A DNA stretch of 64,000 bases from positions 1-64,000 of the forward strand of contig NZ_BDDS01000008.1 of NCBI RefSeq assembly GCF_001653135.1. The letters are read 5' to 3'. Source of the DNA: Pseudoalteromonas neustonica. GTDB taxonomy: Bacteria > Pseudomonadota > Gammaproteobacteria > Enterobacterales > Alteromonadaceae. Below are positions 55,583 to 64,000 of the stretch, in pieces. The notes under the pieces were generated by a model. The model saw only the letters and a program-made list of their open reading frames with translations, ran no database searches and had not been told where the DNA came from. Positions within the stretch are counted from its first letter, which is position 1. Every line of letters begins with the position of its first letter. A program made the position numbers and the translations under genes.

Positions 55583-58213
55583 TTAGAAGTTAAAGTTAAA
55601 GCCTGCATAAGCTACACGGCCTTGAATGCTATATACATCAGCACTGAATTTTGACTGTGTGATTGGATCTTGGAACTCAGGTGTTTCGTCTGTTAGGTTA
55701 CGAACACCTACAGAAACTTTAAGATCATCGCTAACATTGTAAGCATATGATAGATCTAGTTCTGTATGTGAATCTACATAAGTCGCAACATTATCAGTAT
55801 CGCTAGCATCAGGATCTACAGTGTAACACTTACAATCTGCATTATACTCAGAGTCATTTAGCTGTGAGTCAATATATTTTGCAACTAATGTTACGTTATG
55901 ATCTGAGATATTATAACCAAATGTTGCAGTCCAACGATCTTGAGGACGGTCTCTTAAACCAATCAGGTCTACTAGGTTATTTGCATCGCCATTATATGGT
56001 GACAAGTACTCAAAAATGTGGCTATAAGCTAATTTAGCTGAGAATGTACCTAAATCAGTCTCAAAACGACTGTTGATATTAAAATCAAGACCTGTCTGTT
56101 TTGTTTGACCATCATTTACATAGCTGACGAAGAAACGTTCTGGTGAACCTGACGCATTAAACTCTACGCCATTTGGTGCCGGTGGAACATTTCCGTCTTC
56201 AATATCATCTAAGATTCTATAACGATCGTAAGATGTTACTTCATTCTCAAGTTTAATACTGTAGTAATCAAGTGTGAATGAAACGCCATCAGTAATTTCA
56301 CCAATCAAACCAATATTGAATGTTTCTGATTCTTCTGCTTCAAGGTCTTTATTACCAATTGAATTTTGTTCAATTTGAGACCAACCTTCACCTTCAACAT
56401 AAGTCCATGGGAAACCTTGACTCTTTGTGAATAATGCGCCAAATGTCGGTGCAGCAAAACCTTTGCCCCAGCTAGAACGTACAGCCCAACCTTCCATGAA
56501 GTCATACTTCACACCGATTTGAGGTGACACTTTTGAACCGAAATCAGAGTAACTATCATAACGTGCAGCTAAAGTAATATCTAAATTATCAAGCACAGGT
56601 AATGAAGCTTCAACAGCTACTGCTCTACTTATTCTATCACCGATAGTTGAACCACCAGCCGAACCAATAACCGCATTAGCATCACTTAGAGGATCAACTG
56701 TGCGCTTAAAGTTTGTGCTCATAAATTCACCATGAATATATAAGCCTAAATCACCACCAGGTAATTCAGCTAAGCTATCGAAACCAACACCAGCAAACGC
56801 GCTTGTGTAGTCTGATTTATTATCAATGATGATTGTATGCTGCATTAAAGCAATTGAAGTCGGGTCTGTTAAAGTACCTTCTTTAGCAAATTGCTCTGCA
56901 AAAATCTTGTTAACATAGCCAGAACCATGTTGGTTAATACGGTTAAGGTTACGTTGGAAACCTGTAGTCCAGTTACCCCAATCGGTAATACCGTCGAGAC
57001 CAATTTTAAAGTCAATCATTAACTCTTCTGTACGGCCATCGCGATTACCGTTATCAGCAAAACGCCAATTAGCTTTTGCAGCAGTAACTTCATCACCTGC
57101 GGCTAGTTGGATACTATCTGCAGCAAGATCTGTACCTGTTACATTAAATGAACCAGCGGCTGGAGCAAAACGTCCAAATGATGCTTTACGTGTCGCTAAT
57201 GATGAAATTGAAAGTTCAATATCATCCGTTAGGCTATAACGACCAAATGTATATAGATTGGTACGTTCAAGTTTAGATGTTTGTGCTGAAAATTTAGTAT
57301 GATCGAATGGACATACTGTAGAGTCAGGATATCTCTCACCACCATGTGGCATTACACCAACAAAACGGTCATCACATAAGCTAACGCCTGCAAGTTGTGC
57401 CGGGCGGTATTCTGTACGGAATTCTCCAGCAGCATTCTTAACAGTGTACTCAATATTACGAGCACTCATACTTACGCCAGTCGAGTCTTCAAAGTTATCA
57501 GCGATGTTAGCTGATAAATAATCTCTGTCACGAGTATAGATGATGTCTTTAACATCATGCTCTAAGCTCATGATGATATTACCTTTCTCGTTTGATGTAC
57601 CGAATGTGAAAGATACAGACTCTTGATCGCCACCTTCATTTGAAGGTCTTTGAGCCTGAGCAGTTACATTAAAACCTTCAAAGTCTTTACGAAGAATGAT
57701 GTTGATAACACCACCTACCGCGTCAGAACCATATATAGCTGATGCACCATCAGTTACTAGATCCATACGCTCAATCGCAGCAAATGGAATTGTATTCAAA
57801 TCAACTGTCGAGCCAGATGAACCAGGTGATGGAGCTAGACGCTTACCATCAACAAGCACTAAAGTACGACCTGAACCCATGCCGCGTAATGAAACAGTTG
57901 CAGTACCCTGAGCACCACTACCAAAACCTGAAGATTCTGAGAAAGAACCGAATGAGTTGAAATTTGTGTCTCTTAATACATCTGCAACAGATAACTCACC
58001 TGATGCATCAATATCACTGCGAGAGATAGAAAATACAGGACTTGTACCTTCAAGATCAGTACGCTTGATACGTGAGCCAGTAACTTGAATACGTTCAACT
58101 TTTTCTACACTTTCATCTTCAGCTGCAAACGAACTTGCAGAAAATGCCGCTGTTGAAGCAGCACCAAAAGCGATCGCAATACGAACTGCCTTTGAAACTT
58201 TACTATTTAACAT
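55583..58213 (-). CDS. TonB-dependent outer-membrane receptor
   Basis: 876 residues from the ATG at 58213, which has AGGGAGA eight bases upstream; the frame extends 18 codons further but without a ribosome site. A signal peptide (LNSKVSKAVRIAIAFGAAST, then SSFAAED) precedes the TonB box region VERIQVTGSRIKR, a plug domain (GRTLVLVDGKRLAPSPGSSG, then DLVTDGASAIYGSDAVGGVI) and a 22-strand barrel ending in aromatic YAGFNFNF. It resembles the Alteromonadales receptors for peptides or oligosaccharides; the ligand is unknown. It is a paralogue of the next gene upstream and has its own terminator. Confidence 0.94.
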   Translation of the reverse strand: MLNSKVSKAVRIAIAFGAASTAAFSASSFAAEDESVEKVERIQVTGSRIKRTDLEGTSPVFSISRSDIDASGELSVADVLRDTNFNSFGSFSESSGFGSGAQGTATVSLRGMGSGRTLVLVDGKRLAPSPGSSGSTVDLNTIPFAAIERMDLVTDGASAIYGSDAVGGVINIILRKDFEGFNVTAQAQRPSNEGGDQESVSFTFGTSNEKGNIIMSLEHDVKDIIYTRDRDYLSANIADNFEDSTGVSMSARNIEYTVKNAAGEFRTEYRPAQLAGVSLCDDRFVGVMPHGGERYPDSTVCPFDHTKFSAQTSKLERTNLYTFGRYSLTDDIELSISSLATRKASFGRFAPAAGSFNVTGTDLAADSIQLAAGDEVTAAKANWRFADNGNRDGRTEELMIDFKIGLDGITDWGNWTTGFQRNLNRINQHGSGYVNKIFAEQFAKEGTLTDPTSIALMQHTIIIDNKSDYTSAFAGVGFDSLAELPGGDLGLYIHGEFMSTNFKRTVDPLSDANAVIGSAGGSTIGDRISRAVAVEASLPVLDNLDITLAARYDSYSDFGSKVSPQIGVKYDFMEGWAVRSSWGKGFAAPTFGALFTKSQGFPWTYVEGEGWSQIEQNSIGNKDLEAEESETFNIGLIGEITDGVSFTLDYYSIKLENEVTSYDRYRILDDIEDGNVPPAPNGVEFNASGSPERFFVSYVNDGQTKQTGLDFNINSRFETDLGTFSAKLAYSHIFEYLSPYNGDANNLVDLIGLRDRPQDRWTATFGYNISDHNVTLVAKYIDSQLNDSEYNADCKCYTVDPDASDTDNVATYVDSHTELDLSYAYNVSDDLKVSVGVRNLTDETPEFQDPITQSKFSADVYSIQGRVAYAGFNFNF

Positions 58214-58582
58214 TTGATTCTCCCTGGTCATATTTTTCATATGATTATTAGTATAAAATTCAAACAAAAAAGGAACTTATTACTATTTATAATATCTAAG
58301 TACCGAAATTGCTGAAAGAGATACTAATATCAGGGACAGTGTATGGTCAACTGTTATTTAACTTTAAAATCAAAAAATTTACAGTAAAAAAACAAAAGCG
58401 GACAATACACGATTATTGCAACGTATTGCTTACACCCTTTTTATTGATATAAATTATGAGTTCCTGTTAACGAAAGCAACATATACGGGGGGAAATAAAA
58501 AACAATAAACACATTAAAAATCAATGGCTAATAAATTAATTTAATGAGCTTGGGGCACAGCATAGTAAGATATGTATAAAAA

Positions 58583-58625
58583 GGCTCAAATTAAGCTTAG
58601 TGAAATTACTAGGTTAATTTGAGCC
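58583..58625 (-). terminator. Terminator of the second TonB-dependent receptor gene
   Basis: GGCTCAAATTAA and TTAATTTGAGCC form a 12-bp stem, extended by an inner ACTTAGT/ACTAGGT-like pairing, about 35 bp after the stop of the upstream receptor gene. The remaining gap 58268-58582 holds the promoter of the downstream receptor. Confidence 0.8.
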
Positions 58626-58659
58626 ATAAACATAAGTTGTCTAAATAATAAACTCGTTA

Positions 58660-61317
58660 CTAAAACTTATATTTAAACCCAGCAAAGTAAAGGCGGCCTA
58701 CGATGCTATATAGATTTGAGTCGTAACTTAGGTCTGGCTTTAGAACAGGGTCTTTATCAGCAACGTTATTTATACCTGCTGTAAGCTCTAAATTCCAAGG
58801 TGTTACATATGTGTAATTGATATCAACAATATTATAAGAACCTAATTCACCTGCAGGAGTAAAAATAGTACCGGTTTCATCAGCTTCTGTTTTTTCTGCA
58901 GTTGAGGCAACATGATTATAGTTAACGTTCACCATATGAGACTCAAGGCTCCATGTTAAACCTAAGCTTACACGACGTTCTGGTAAACTAGCACGACCAA
59001 TCTTATCTACATTTGCATAACCAATGATATCTGGTTCTTTGTAAGTCAGCACTTCTGACCAAGCAAAGTTCGAACGTAATTCACCTACATTACCTAAATC
59101 AAACAATGCATTAAGTTTGAAATCTAGACCGCTTGTAGAAAAACCAGGTATATTAGCCATCGGTGCTGTTACTAATAATGAGCGCCCTGCTGGATTTCCG
59201 CCACGGTCTACTGATACTTGATCATAACCCGCTGCGTTATCAGAAGGATCTTCTGGATCACCTAATAAACCAGCTAACTCTAAGTCAAACACATCTTGTG
59301 CAGACAATGAACTTACTTGGTTTGTAATATCAATATCATAGTAATCTAAAGATACATCTATGCTTTCTGTTACGTTGTAAACAACACCAAGGTTGATGCT
59401 TTCTGATTCTTCAGGCTGTAAGTTATCTGAACCTATGTAATAAGTCGTATGTTGCTGTGTACGGCAATCACCTCGTGATGTACCAGCAGCCTTACATAAA
59501 ACAACATCTTTAGCTGACGCGGCAGACTCTTGAGGAGCTTTATACAGGTCTTCAAGTGTTGGAGCTCTGAAACCCTTACCCCAAGATGCGCGTAGCACTA
59601 ATTCATCTAACGGTTGAAATTTTATCGATGCTTTAGGAACAAATGAAGAACCTACGTCACTGAAGTCATCATAACGAGCAGCAAAATTCAACTCAATCAT
59701 ATCTGTAACAGGCACTAGTAATTCAGCGAAAACGGCTGATTCAGTACGGCTACCAGCAGCAGAACCACCAGCTGTACCTATAATGTTTTTAGCTTCATTT
59801 TGCGCTTCAGCTTGGTCAAAATAATCAGTTTCACGATAACTTGAACCAATATAAAGACCTAAATCACCACCAGGTAGTGTTGCTAGCTCGTTGAAACTAA
59901 CACCTGCTGTCACTTCACGTAGTGTGCTACCTGAACGACGATTACTATTTGCAGCAAAGCTTGCTAATTGGTCTTTATATGCGGATTGGTCTGGGTCACG
60001 CGGATCCCAACCATCAGTAATTGCGCTCTCAACACTAGGACGGTGCACATAGCCTTGTCCCCACTCATTCATATCATAGCGGTTATAATGTGCATCAACA
60101 TGCCAATCTAGTAGATCGTGCATACCGTTTAAAGACGCACTCCAATCTGACATATTGCTAACTTGCGATGTATCACGTGCACCTATTGAATTAAAACGAT
60201 AGTAACCACGATCACCTTTATTTACAGCAGTTAAACCTTTGTCAGCGTCTGCAGCCATATCGATTGGGAAAGTAAACCAACCTGCGGCTGGTGCATATCG
60301 ACCGAAGCTCTCATTGCGTGAGTTTAATGAACGGAAATTAAACACTAGATCATCATTAATATCATAATCAAAGTTAACAAATACGGAGTCACGCTTTGTA
60401 GATGCTGCATCTGCTGCAACAGCTGTGTAGTCGTAATGACAACCATCATCTGCAGGGTAATCAGGTGCATCATTATGATACTTAAATGCATCACCATATG
60501 CAGAACAATCTGTGCCGGTAATCATTGGGTTAAATTCAAAAGTTTGCATATCTAGAATATTACGACCATACCAACTTTGACCAGTAGTACCTGCATAAGT
60601 ACCTGAACCATCATCAGTTGAGCGAGTAAAGTAGCGATCGCGTTGGAAAATAATATCGCGCTCATCATGTTCATAACTAAATACTAAGTTAGAGTTCTCT
60701 GATTTTATACCTGTAATGATTGAGAATGAACCTTCATCACCGCCACCATCGCGACTAGGTGAACCCATTCGACCTTGAATTTGCACACCTTCAAAATCTT
60801 TTCGTAATATAATATTGACTACACCAGCAATTGCATCTGAACCATATACCGCTGACGCGCCATCACCCATTACTTCAATACGCTCTACAGCTGCAAATGG
60901 GATAGTATTTAAATCCGCAGCACCACCACCCATTACAGGTGAACCCGGCATTTTTTTACCGTTGATCAATACTAATGTACGTGCAGAACCCAAACCTCTT
61001 AAATTTACTGTTGCTTGGCTTTGTGCTGTATTACCCGATGATGGTTGAATTGAACCGAATGAGTTAAATGTTGAACGATTTAATACATCAGCAACACTTA
61101 GCTGACCAGAGTTATCAAGAGCTAAGCGATCAATAACAACAACTGGGTTTGCACCTTCAAGGTCTGTACGTTTAATACGCGAACCAGTTACTTCGATTCG
61201 CTCAACTTTCTTAACTTCGTCATCAGCCGCTAGAGTATTTGCAGAAAACACAGCTGTTGATGTAGCACCAAAAGCAATCGCTAAGCGAACAGCTTTTGAA
61301 ATTTTATTATTTAACAT
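58660..61317 (-). CDS. TonB-dependent outer-membrane receptor (paralogue)
   Basis: 885 residues. The signal peptide LNNKISKAVRLAIAFGATST and the same AGGGAGA ribosome site repeat those of the downstream receptor; the TonB box region VERIEVTGSRIKR, plug (ARTLVLINGKKMPGSPVMGG, then VMGDGASAVYGSDAIAGVVN) and final FAGFKYKF also match. Barrels differ much more than plugs, suggesting different ligands. The two genes lie in tandem with separate terminators. The ligand is unknown. Confidence 0.94.
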   Translation of the reverse strand: MLNNKISKAVRLAIAFGATSTAVFSANTLAADDEVKKVERIEVTGSRIKRTDLEGANPVVVIDRLALDNSGQLSVADVLNRSTFNSFGSIQPSSGNTAQSQATVNLRGLGSARTLVLINGKKMPGSPVMGGGAADLNTIPFAAVERIEVMGDGASAVYGSDAIAGVVNIILRKDFEGVQIQGRMGSPSRDGGGDEGSFSIITGIKSENSNLVFSYEHDERDIIFQRDRYFTRSTDDGSGTYAGTTGQSWYGRNILDMQTFEFNPMITGTDCSAYGDAFKYHNDAPDYPADDGCHYDYTAVAADAASTKRDSVFVNFDYDINDDLVFNFRSLNSRNESFGRYAPAAGWFTFPIDMAADADKGLTAVNKGDRGYYRFNSIGARDTSQVSNMSDWSASLNGMHDLLDWHVDAHYNRYDMNEWGQGYVHRPSVESAITDGWDPRDPDQSAYKDQLASFAANSNRRSGSTLREVTAGVSFNELATLPGGDLGLYIGSSYRETDYFDQAEAQNEAKNIIGTAGGSAAGSRTESAVFAELLVPVTDMIELNFAARYDDFSDVGSSFVPKASIKFQPLDELVLRASWGKGFRAPTLEDLYKAPQESAASAKDVVLCKAAGTSRGDCRTQQHTTYYIGSDNLQPEESESINLGVVYNVTESIDVSLDYYDIDITNQVSSLSAQDVFDLELAGLLGDPEDPSDNAAGYDQVSVDRGGNPAGRSLLVTAPMANIPGFSTSGLDFKLNALFDLGNVGELRSNFAWSEVLTYKEPDIIGYANVDKIGRASLPERRVSLGLTWSLESHMVNVNYNHVASTAEKTEADETGTIFTPAGELGSYNIVDINYTYVTPWNLELTAGINNVADKDPVLKPDLSYDSNLYSIVGRLYFAGFKYKF

Positions 61318-61591
61318 TTGATTCTCCCTGGGACCACTATCTTGTGGTTATTTTTGTTTCGTTTTTGTGAACTATCGAAACATTTAGGTTTCGAACACAC
61401 AAAGATACTAAACAAAAAAACGAACACTGCCAACATCTGTTTACTTTTATTTAAACTAAATTGTAAATAAACACCAAATAATAAACAAAAACGGGACAAA
61501 TGATGTTGTTTTAGGGACTATAAACAAACCGACTCAAACCAAATGTTCTTATTTTGTTACCGTAAAAGATACACTATCCCTACATTTGGTA

Positions 61592-63994
61592 TTATATACC
61601 GAGGTTTAATTGCGCTTTTTTTAAACTAATAAAGTCTTGGTTGAGGGGAGTTAATATCATTTGAGCAATTGGTTTGATCTGTTTTTCTACGTAGATTGCA
61701 TAATCAAACTTATGGTCAACGAGATATAATTGAGCACCTGACGTTGTATATACATATTCAACTATTTGACCTTTACTTATCTTAAACTCGGGGTGAGTTG
61801 CTTGGTGCTTTTTAACGGCTTGTACTTGGGGGGGGATGTTTTTTTGGTAATCAGCCAAATGCTGACCGAGTTTTTTCCTGTATACGAGTTTATCGTCAAA
61901 TTCTCCGGCATATAACCGGCTAATGTAGCTTTCAATAATAGGGTGTAACATTGCAACGTTAAAAGCGTCGCTGAATAACGTTTCAAAAAGCTCAGTTTGG
62001 AACTCATGTGCTAATTGTGTCCAATCACTGCGCACGGTTTCCATACCTTTAAACACCAGTTTTTTTTCGTCGCCTGTTTGTACTTGACCAACATAGCGTT
62101 TTTTTGAACCGGTGGTTTTACCACGTATGGTTGGCATAAAAAATGGGCTATAAAGTGTTTCAAACTCTATTTCTAAATAACTTTGCGTTGCAAAGCGTTG
62201 TTTTATAGTGTGTTGCCACTTTTCATTAATTGTTATAGCGAGTTGCTTGCCGATTGCTTTACAACCCTGTGGATCAAGTTCATCGGGTAAACTCACAAAC
62301 GTTGAATCCGTATCACCATAAATAACCGTGTAACCAAGCTCTTCAATCCATTGCCTGGTAGTTTGCATAATTTCATGACCGCGCAAAGTAATGGAGCTGG
62401 ATAAGCGTGGATCATAAAACCGGCAACCTTTGGAGCCTAGCACACCGTATAAACTGTTCATGATAATTTTAATCGCCTGTGACAGCATGGGTTGAGCTGT
62501 GTTTTTTGCGTGTTGCCTTGAGGATGCTAACTTTTTAATTAGGTTTGGCAAATGGTGTTCTGTGCGGGAAAATAACGCCCCCTCAAACCCCGCGATTGCG
62601 TTATCAGGATCATCTAAACCACGAATTAACCCCAGAGGGTCAATACAGAAGGTTTGCATAATAGATGGATACAGGCTTTTAAAGTCCAGCACAATCACAT
62701 TTTTATAAAGCCCAGGGATTGATTCCATTACAAACCCGCCAGGGCTTTCAAACGATAATCCATGATCACCTAAGTTCGGTGCAACGTACCCACTGCGATG
62801 TAATAAAGGTAAATATAAATTAGTAAACGCAGCGACAGAGCCGCCCATTCGCTCCAATTCAAGCCCTGTTAGTTGCGTACGTACAATAGCAAATTCAATA
62901 AGCTTTAACTTTTCAAAGATACGATTAACGAGCACGCAGTCTTGTCGGTTATAGGCTGCGAGTGAGAGTTTATCTTCATTGTATTGACGAATAATTTCAC
63001 TCAGGCGGTTATCGCTTTGAATTAATTTTTTTTCGCCCAGTATTTTGTGGCTTACATTTGCTAACGAAAAACTATCAAAATGGTAGGTGGCATTTTTTAA
63101 AGTATCAATACCATCTATAACGCAGCGACCGGGCAAGGTTAAGCGAGTAAAATGCCCTTTTCTGATCTGTAGTTGTCCATTACCTCGACCAAACAACAAT
63201 TTAACACCAAGAGCATCCGCGCGCCTATTGAGTACATTAAAATCAAACTCAATGACATTCCAGCCAATAATAATATCAGGGTCAACTTGCTGTATCAGGC
63301 TTTTTAACTGATTTAATAAATCGATTTCATCATGGCACCAACAAATTATTTGTTCACTGTGTTGTGGCTCGCCAACCATAATCACGCAATCAATGCCCTG
63401 ACCCACTAAGCCAACTGAAAACAATACACCTTCACCACTGCATTCAATATCCAGTGACAGCGTTTTAAACTGTGGAGTATAAGAATCAGCTGCTTTTAGT
63501 TGTGCGTTATCAATTTGAATAAAACCGGCTTGCTGAGTCACATCTCCGGTAACCCATACTCCACCACGAATAAAACGCTCCATTAAAAAGCGATCGCTGT
63601 GGCGCACATCGCCTTCATATACTGTGATGTGCTCATCTAAAGTGTGGCTTTCAAACAGCTGTCTTGCTTCATATAGCGCGTGTGAGCTTGAAAAATAACA
63701 GGCTATGCATTCTTCACCACTGAAATGTTTGATGGAAACATCTTTAAACTCGGCGCTTATATTTTGTTTTAATAGCAAGTGCTGTGCTAAAGCGTGTTGC
63801 TTTCTAGGAATAAAAAATACAGCGTGTTGATTTGGTACTAACACTTTTATCGGTCCGTGATCAGAGCTTAGCCAATAGCACAGTGTGATCCCGCAATGGC
63901 GACTATACTTGTCTGCAGCATATTGCTGCCTTGAAAGTATAAAGCCTTGATAGATTGCTTGTGTCAATGTTCGATCCCAATTAATATACAGCAC
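61592..63994 (-). CDS. polB: DNA polymerase II (family B)
   Basis: 800 residues (E. coli 783). Exonuclease motifs: SLDIECSGEGVLFSVGL and GWNVIEFDFNVL; polymerase motifs VLDFKSLYPSIMQTF, KIIMNSLYGVLGS and VIYGDTDSTF. It starts at a GTG at 63994, six bases from the window end; E. coli PolB begins at a point aligned to YQGFILSR, so the true start could be the GTG or a TTG ten codons later. It performs repair synthesis and restarts stalled replication; in E. coli it is under LexA control, but the upstream region is outside the window. Confidence 0.95.
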   Translation of the reverse strand: MLYINWDRTLTQAIYQGFILSRQQYAADKYSRHCGITLCYWLSSDHGPIKVLVPNQHAVFFIPRKQHALAQHLLLKQNISAEFKDVSIKHFSGEECIACYFSSSHALYEARQLFESHTLDEHITVYEGDVRHSDRFLMERFIRGGVWVTGDVTQQAGFIQIDNAQLKAADSYTPQFKTLSLDIECSGEGVLFSVGLVGQGIDCVIMVGEPQHSEQIICWCHDEIDLLNQLKSLIQQVDPDIIIGWNVIEFDFNVLNRRADALGVKLLFGRGNGQLQIRKGHFTRLTLPGRCVIDGIDTLKNATYHFDSFSLANVSHKILGEKKLIQSDNRLSEIIRQYNEDKLSLAAYNRQDCVLVNRIFEKLKLIEFAIVRTQLTGLELERMGGSVAAFTNLYLPLLHRSGYVAPNLGDHGLSFESPGGFVMESIPGLYKNVIVLDFKSLYPSIMQTFCIDPLGLIRGLDDPDNAIAGFEGALFSRTEHHLPNLIKKLASSRQHAKNTAQPMLSQAIKIIMNSLYGVLGSKGCRFYDPRLSSSITLRGHEIMQTTRQWIEELGYTVIYGDTDSTFVSLPDELDPQGCKAIGKQLAITINEKWQHTIKQRFATQSYLEIEFETLYSPFFMPTIRGKTTGSKKRYVGQVQTGDEKKLVFKGMETVRSDWTQLAHEFQTELFETLFSDAFNVAMLHPIIESYISRLYAGEFDDKLVYRKKLGQHLADYQKNIPPQVQAVKKHQATHPEFKISKGQIVEYVYTTSGAQLYLVDHKFDYAIYVEKQIKPIAQMILTPLNQDFISLKKAQLNLGI

Positions 63995-64000
63995 TGTAAT

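Overview
The window looks like the chromosome of a marine gammaproteobacterium of the Alteromonadales, most probably Pseudoalteromonas. This is an inference from gene content: an AT-rich genome, the divergent rnhA/dnaQ pair beside gloB and a YafS-type methyltransferase, a tandem block of seven identical tRNA-Asp genes, FadE with a FadR-type operator, a CsrB-type RNA, tandem TonB-dependent receptors and a heptamer tandem repeat.

Bases 1 to about 19,800-20,200 are the right part of a P2-like prophage. Read from the integrase leftwards it has P2 order: int (18522-19760), an accessory block (14852-18457), repressor and AlpA/Cox-like switch (13382-14565), an early operon ending in the HUH replication protein gpA (8683-11706), the interval equivalent to the old/tin accessory locus of P2 (2775-8650), then portal and terminase at the left edge. 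Capsid and tail genes lie outside the window. The old/tin-like interval holds a PD-(D/E)XK-like protein, a C4-type antisense RNA in front of an Icd/Ash-like leader frame and a double Rha protein, an Ogr/Delta activator whose promoter carries a LexA box, a uridine-kinase-like P-loop protein, a PapB-like regulator next to GATC boxes, and unknown genes.

The most interesting block is 15513-18457: two copies of the same three-part module (tiny peptide gene, about 5-TM membrane protein, single-pass membrane protein with a helical cytoplasmic tail), with a CI-like HTH regulator on the opposite strand between them. Peptide A (18287-18457) contains the 12-residue motif NSGGIIILNPKK twice, identical in protein but different at 8 of 12 codons. 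Module B lies behind a near-consensus LexA box. I do not recognise this system.

Bases 20,200-64,000 are ordinary chromosome: fadE, an ABC pair, an S9 peptidase lipoprotein, a membrane-anchored HTH regulator, the tRNA-Asp array, dnaQ/rnhA, a persulfide-dioxygenase-like gene with a palindromic operator, gloB, mltD, mioC-truC-yqcC, a CsrB-type RNA with a GacA/UvrY box, syd, queF, a cyclophilin, tamA-tamB, rraB, radD, an H-NS-like gene, a PAS-REC-HPt protein without a kinase domain, two related TonB-dependent receptors, and DNA polymerase II at the right edge.
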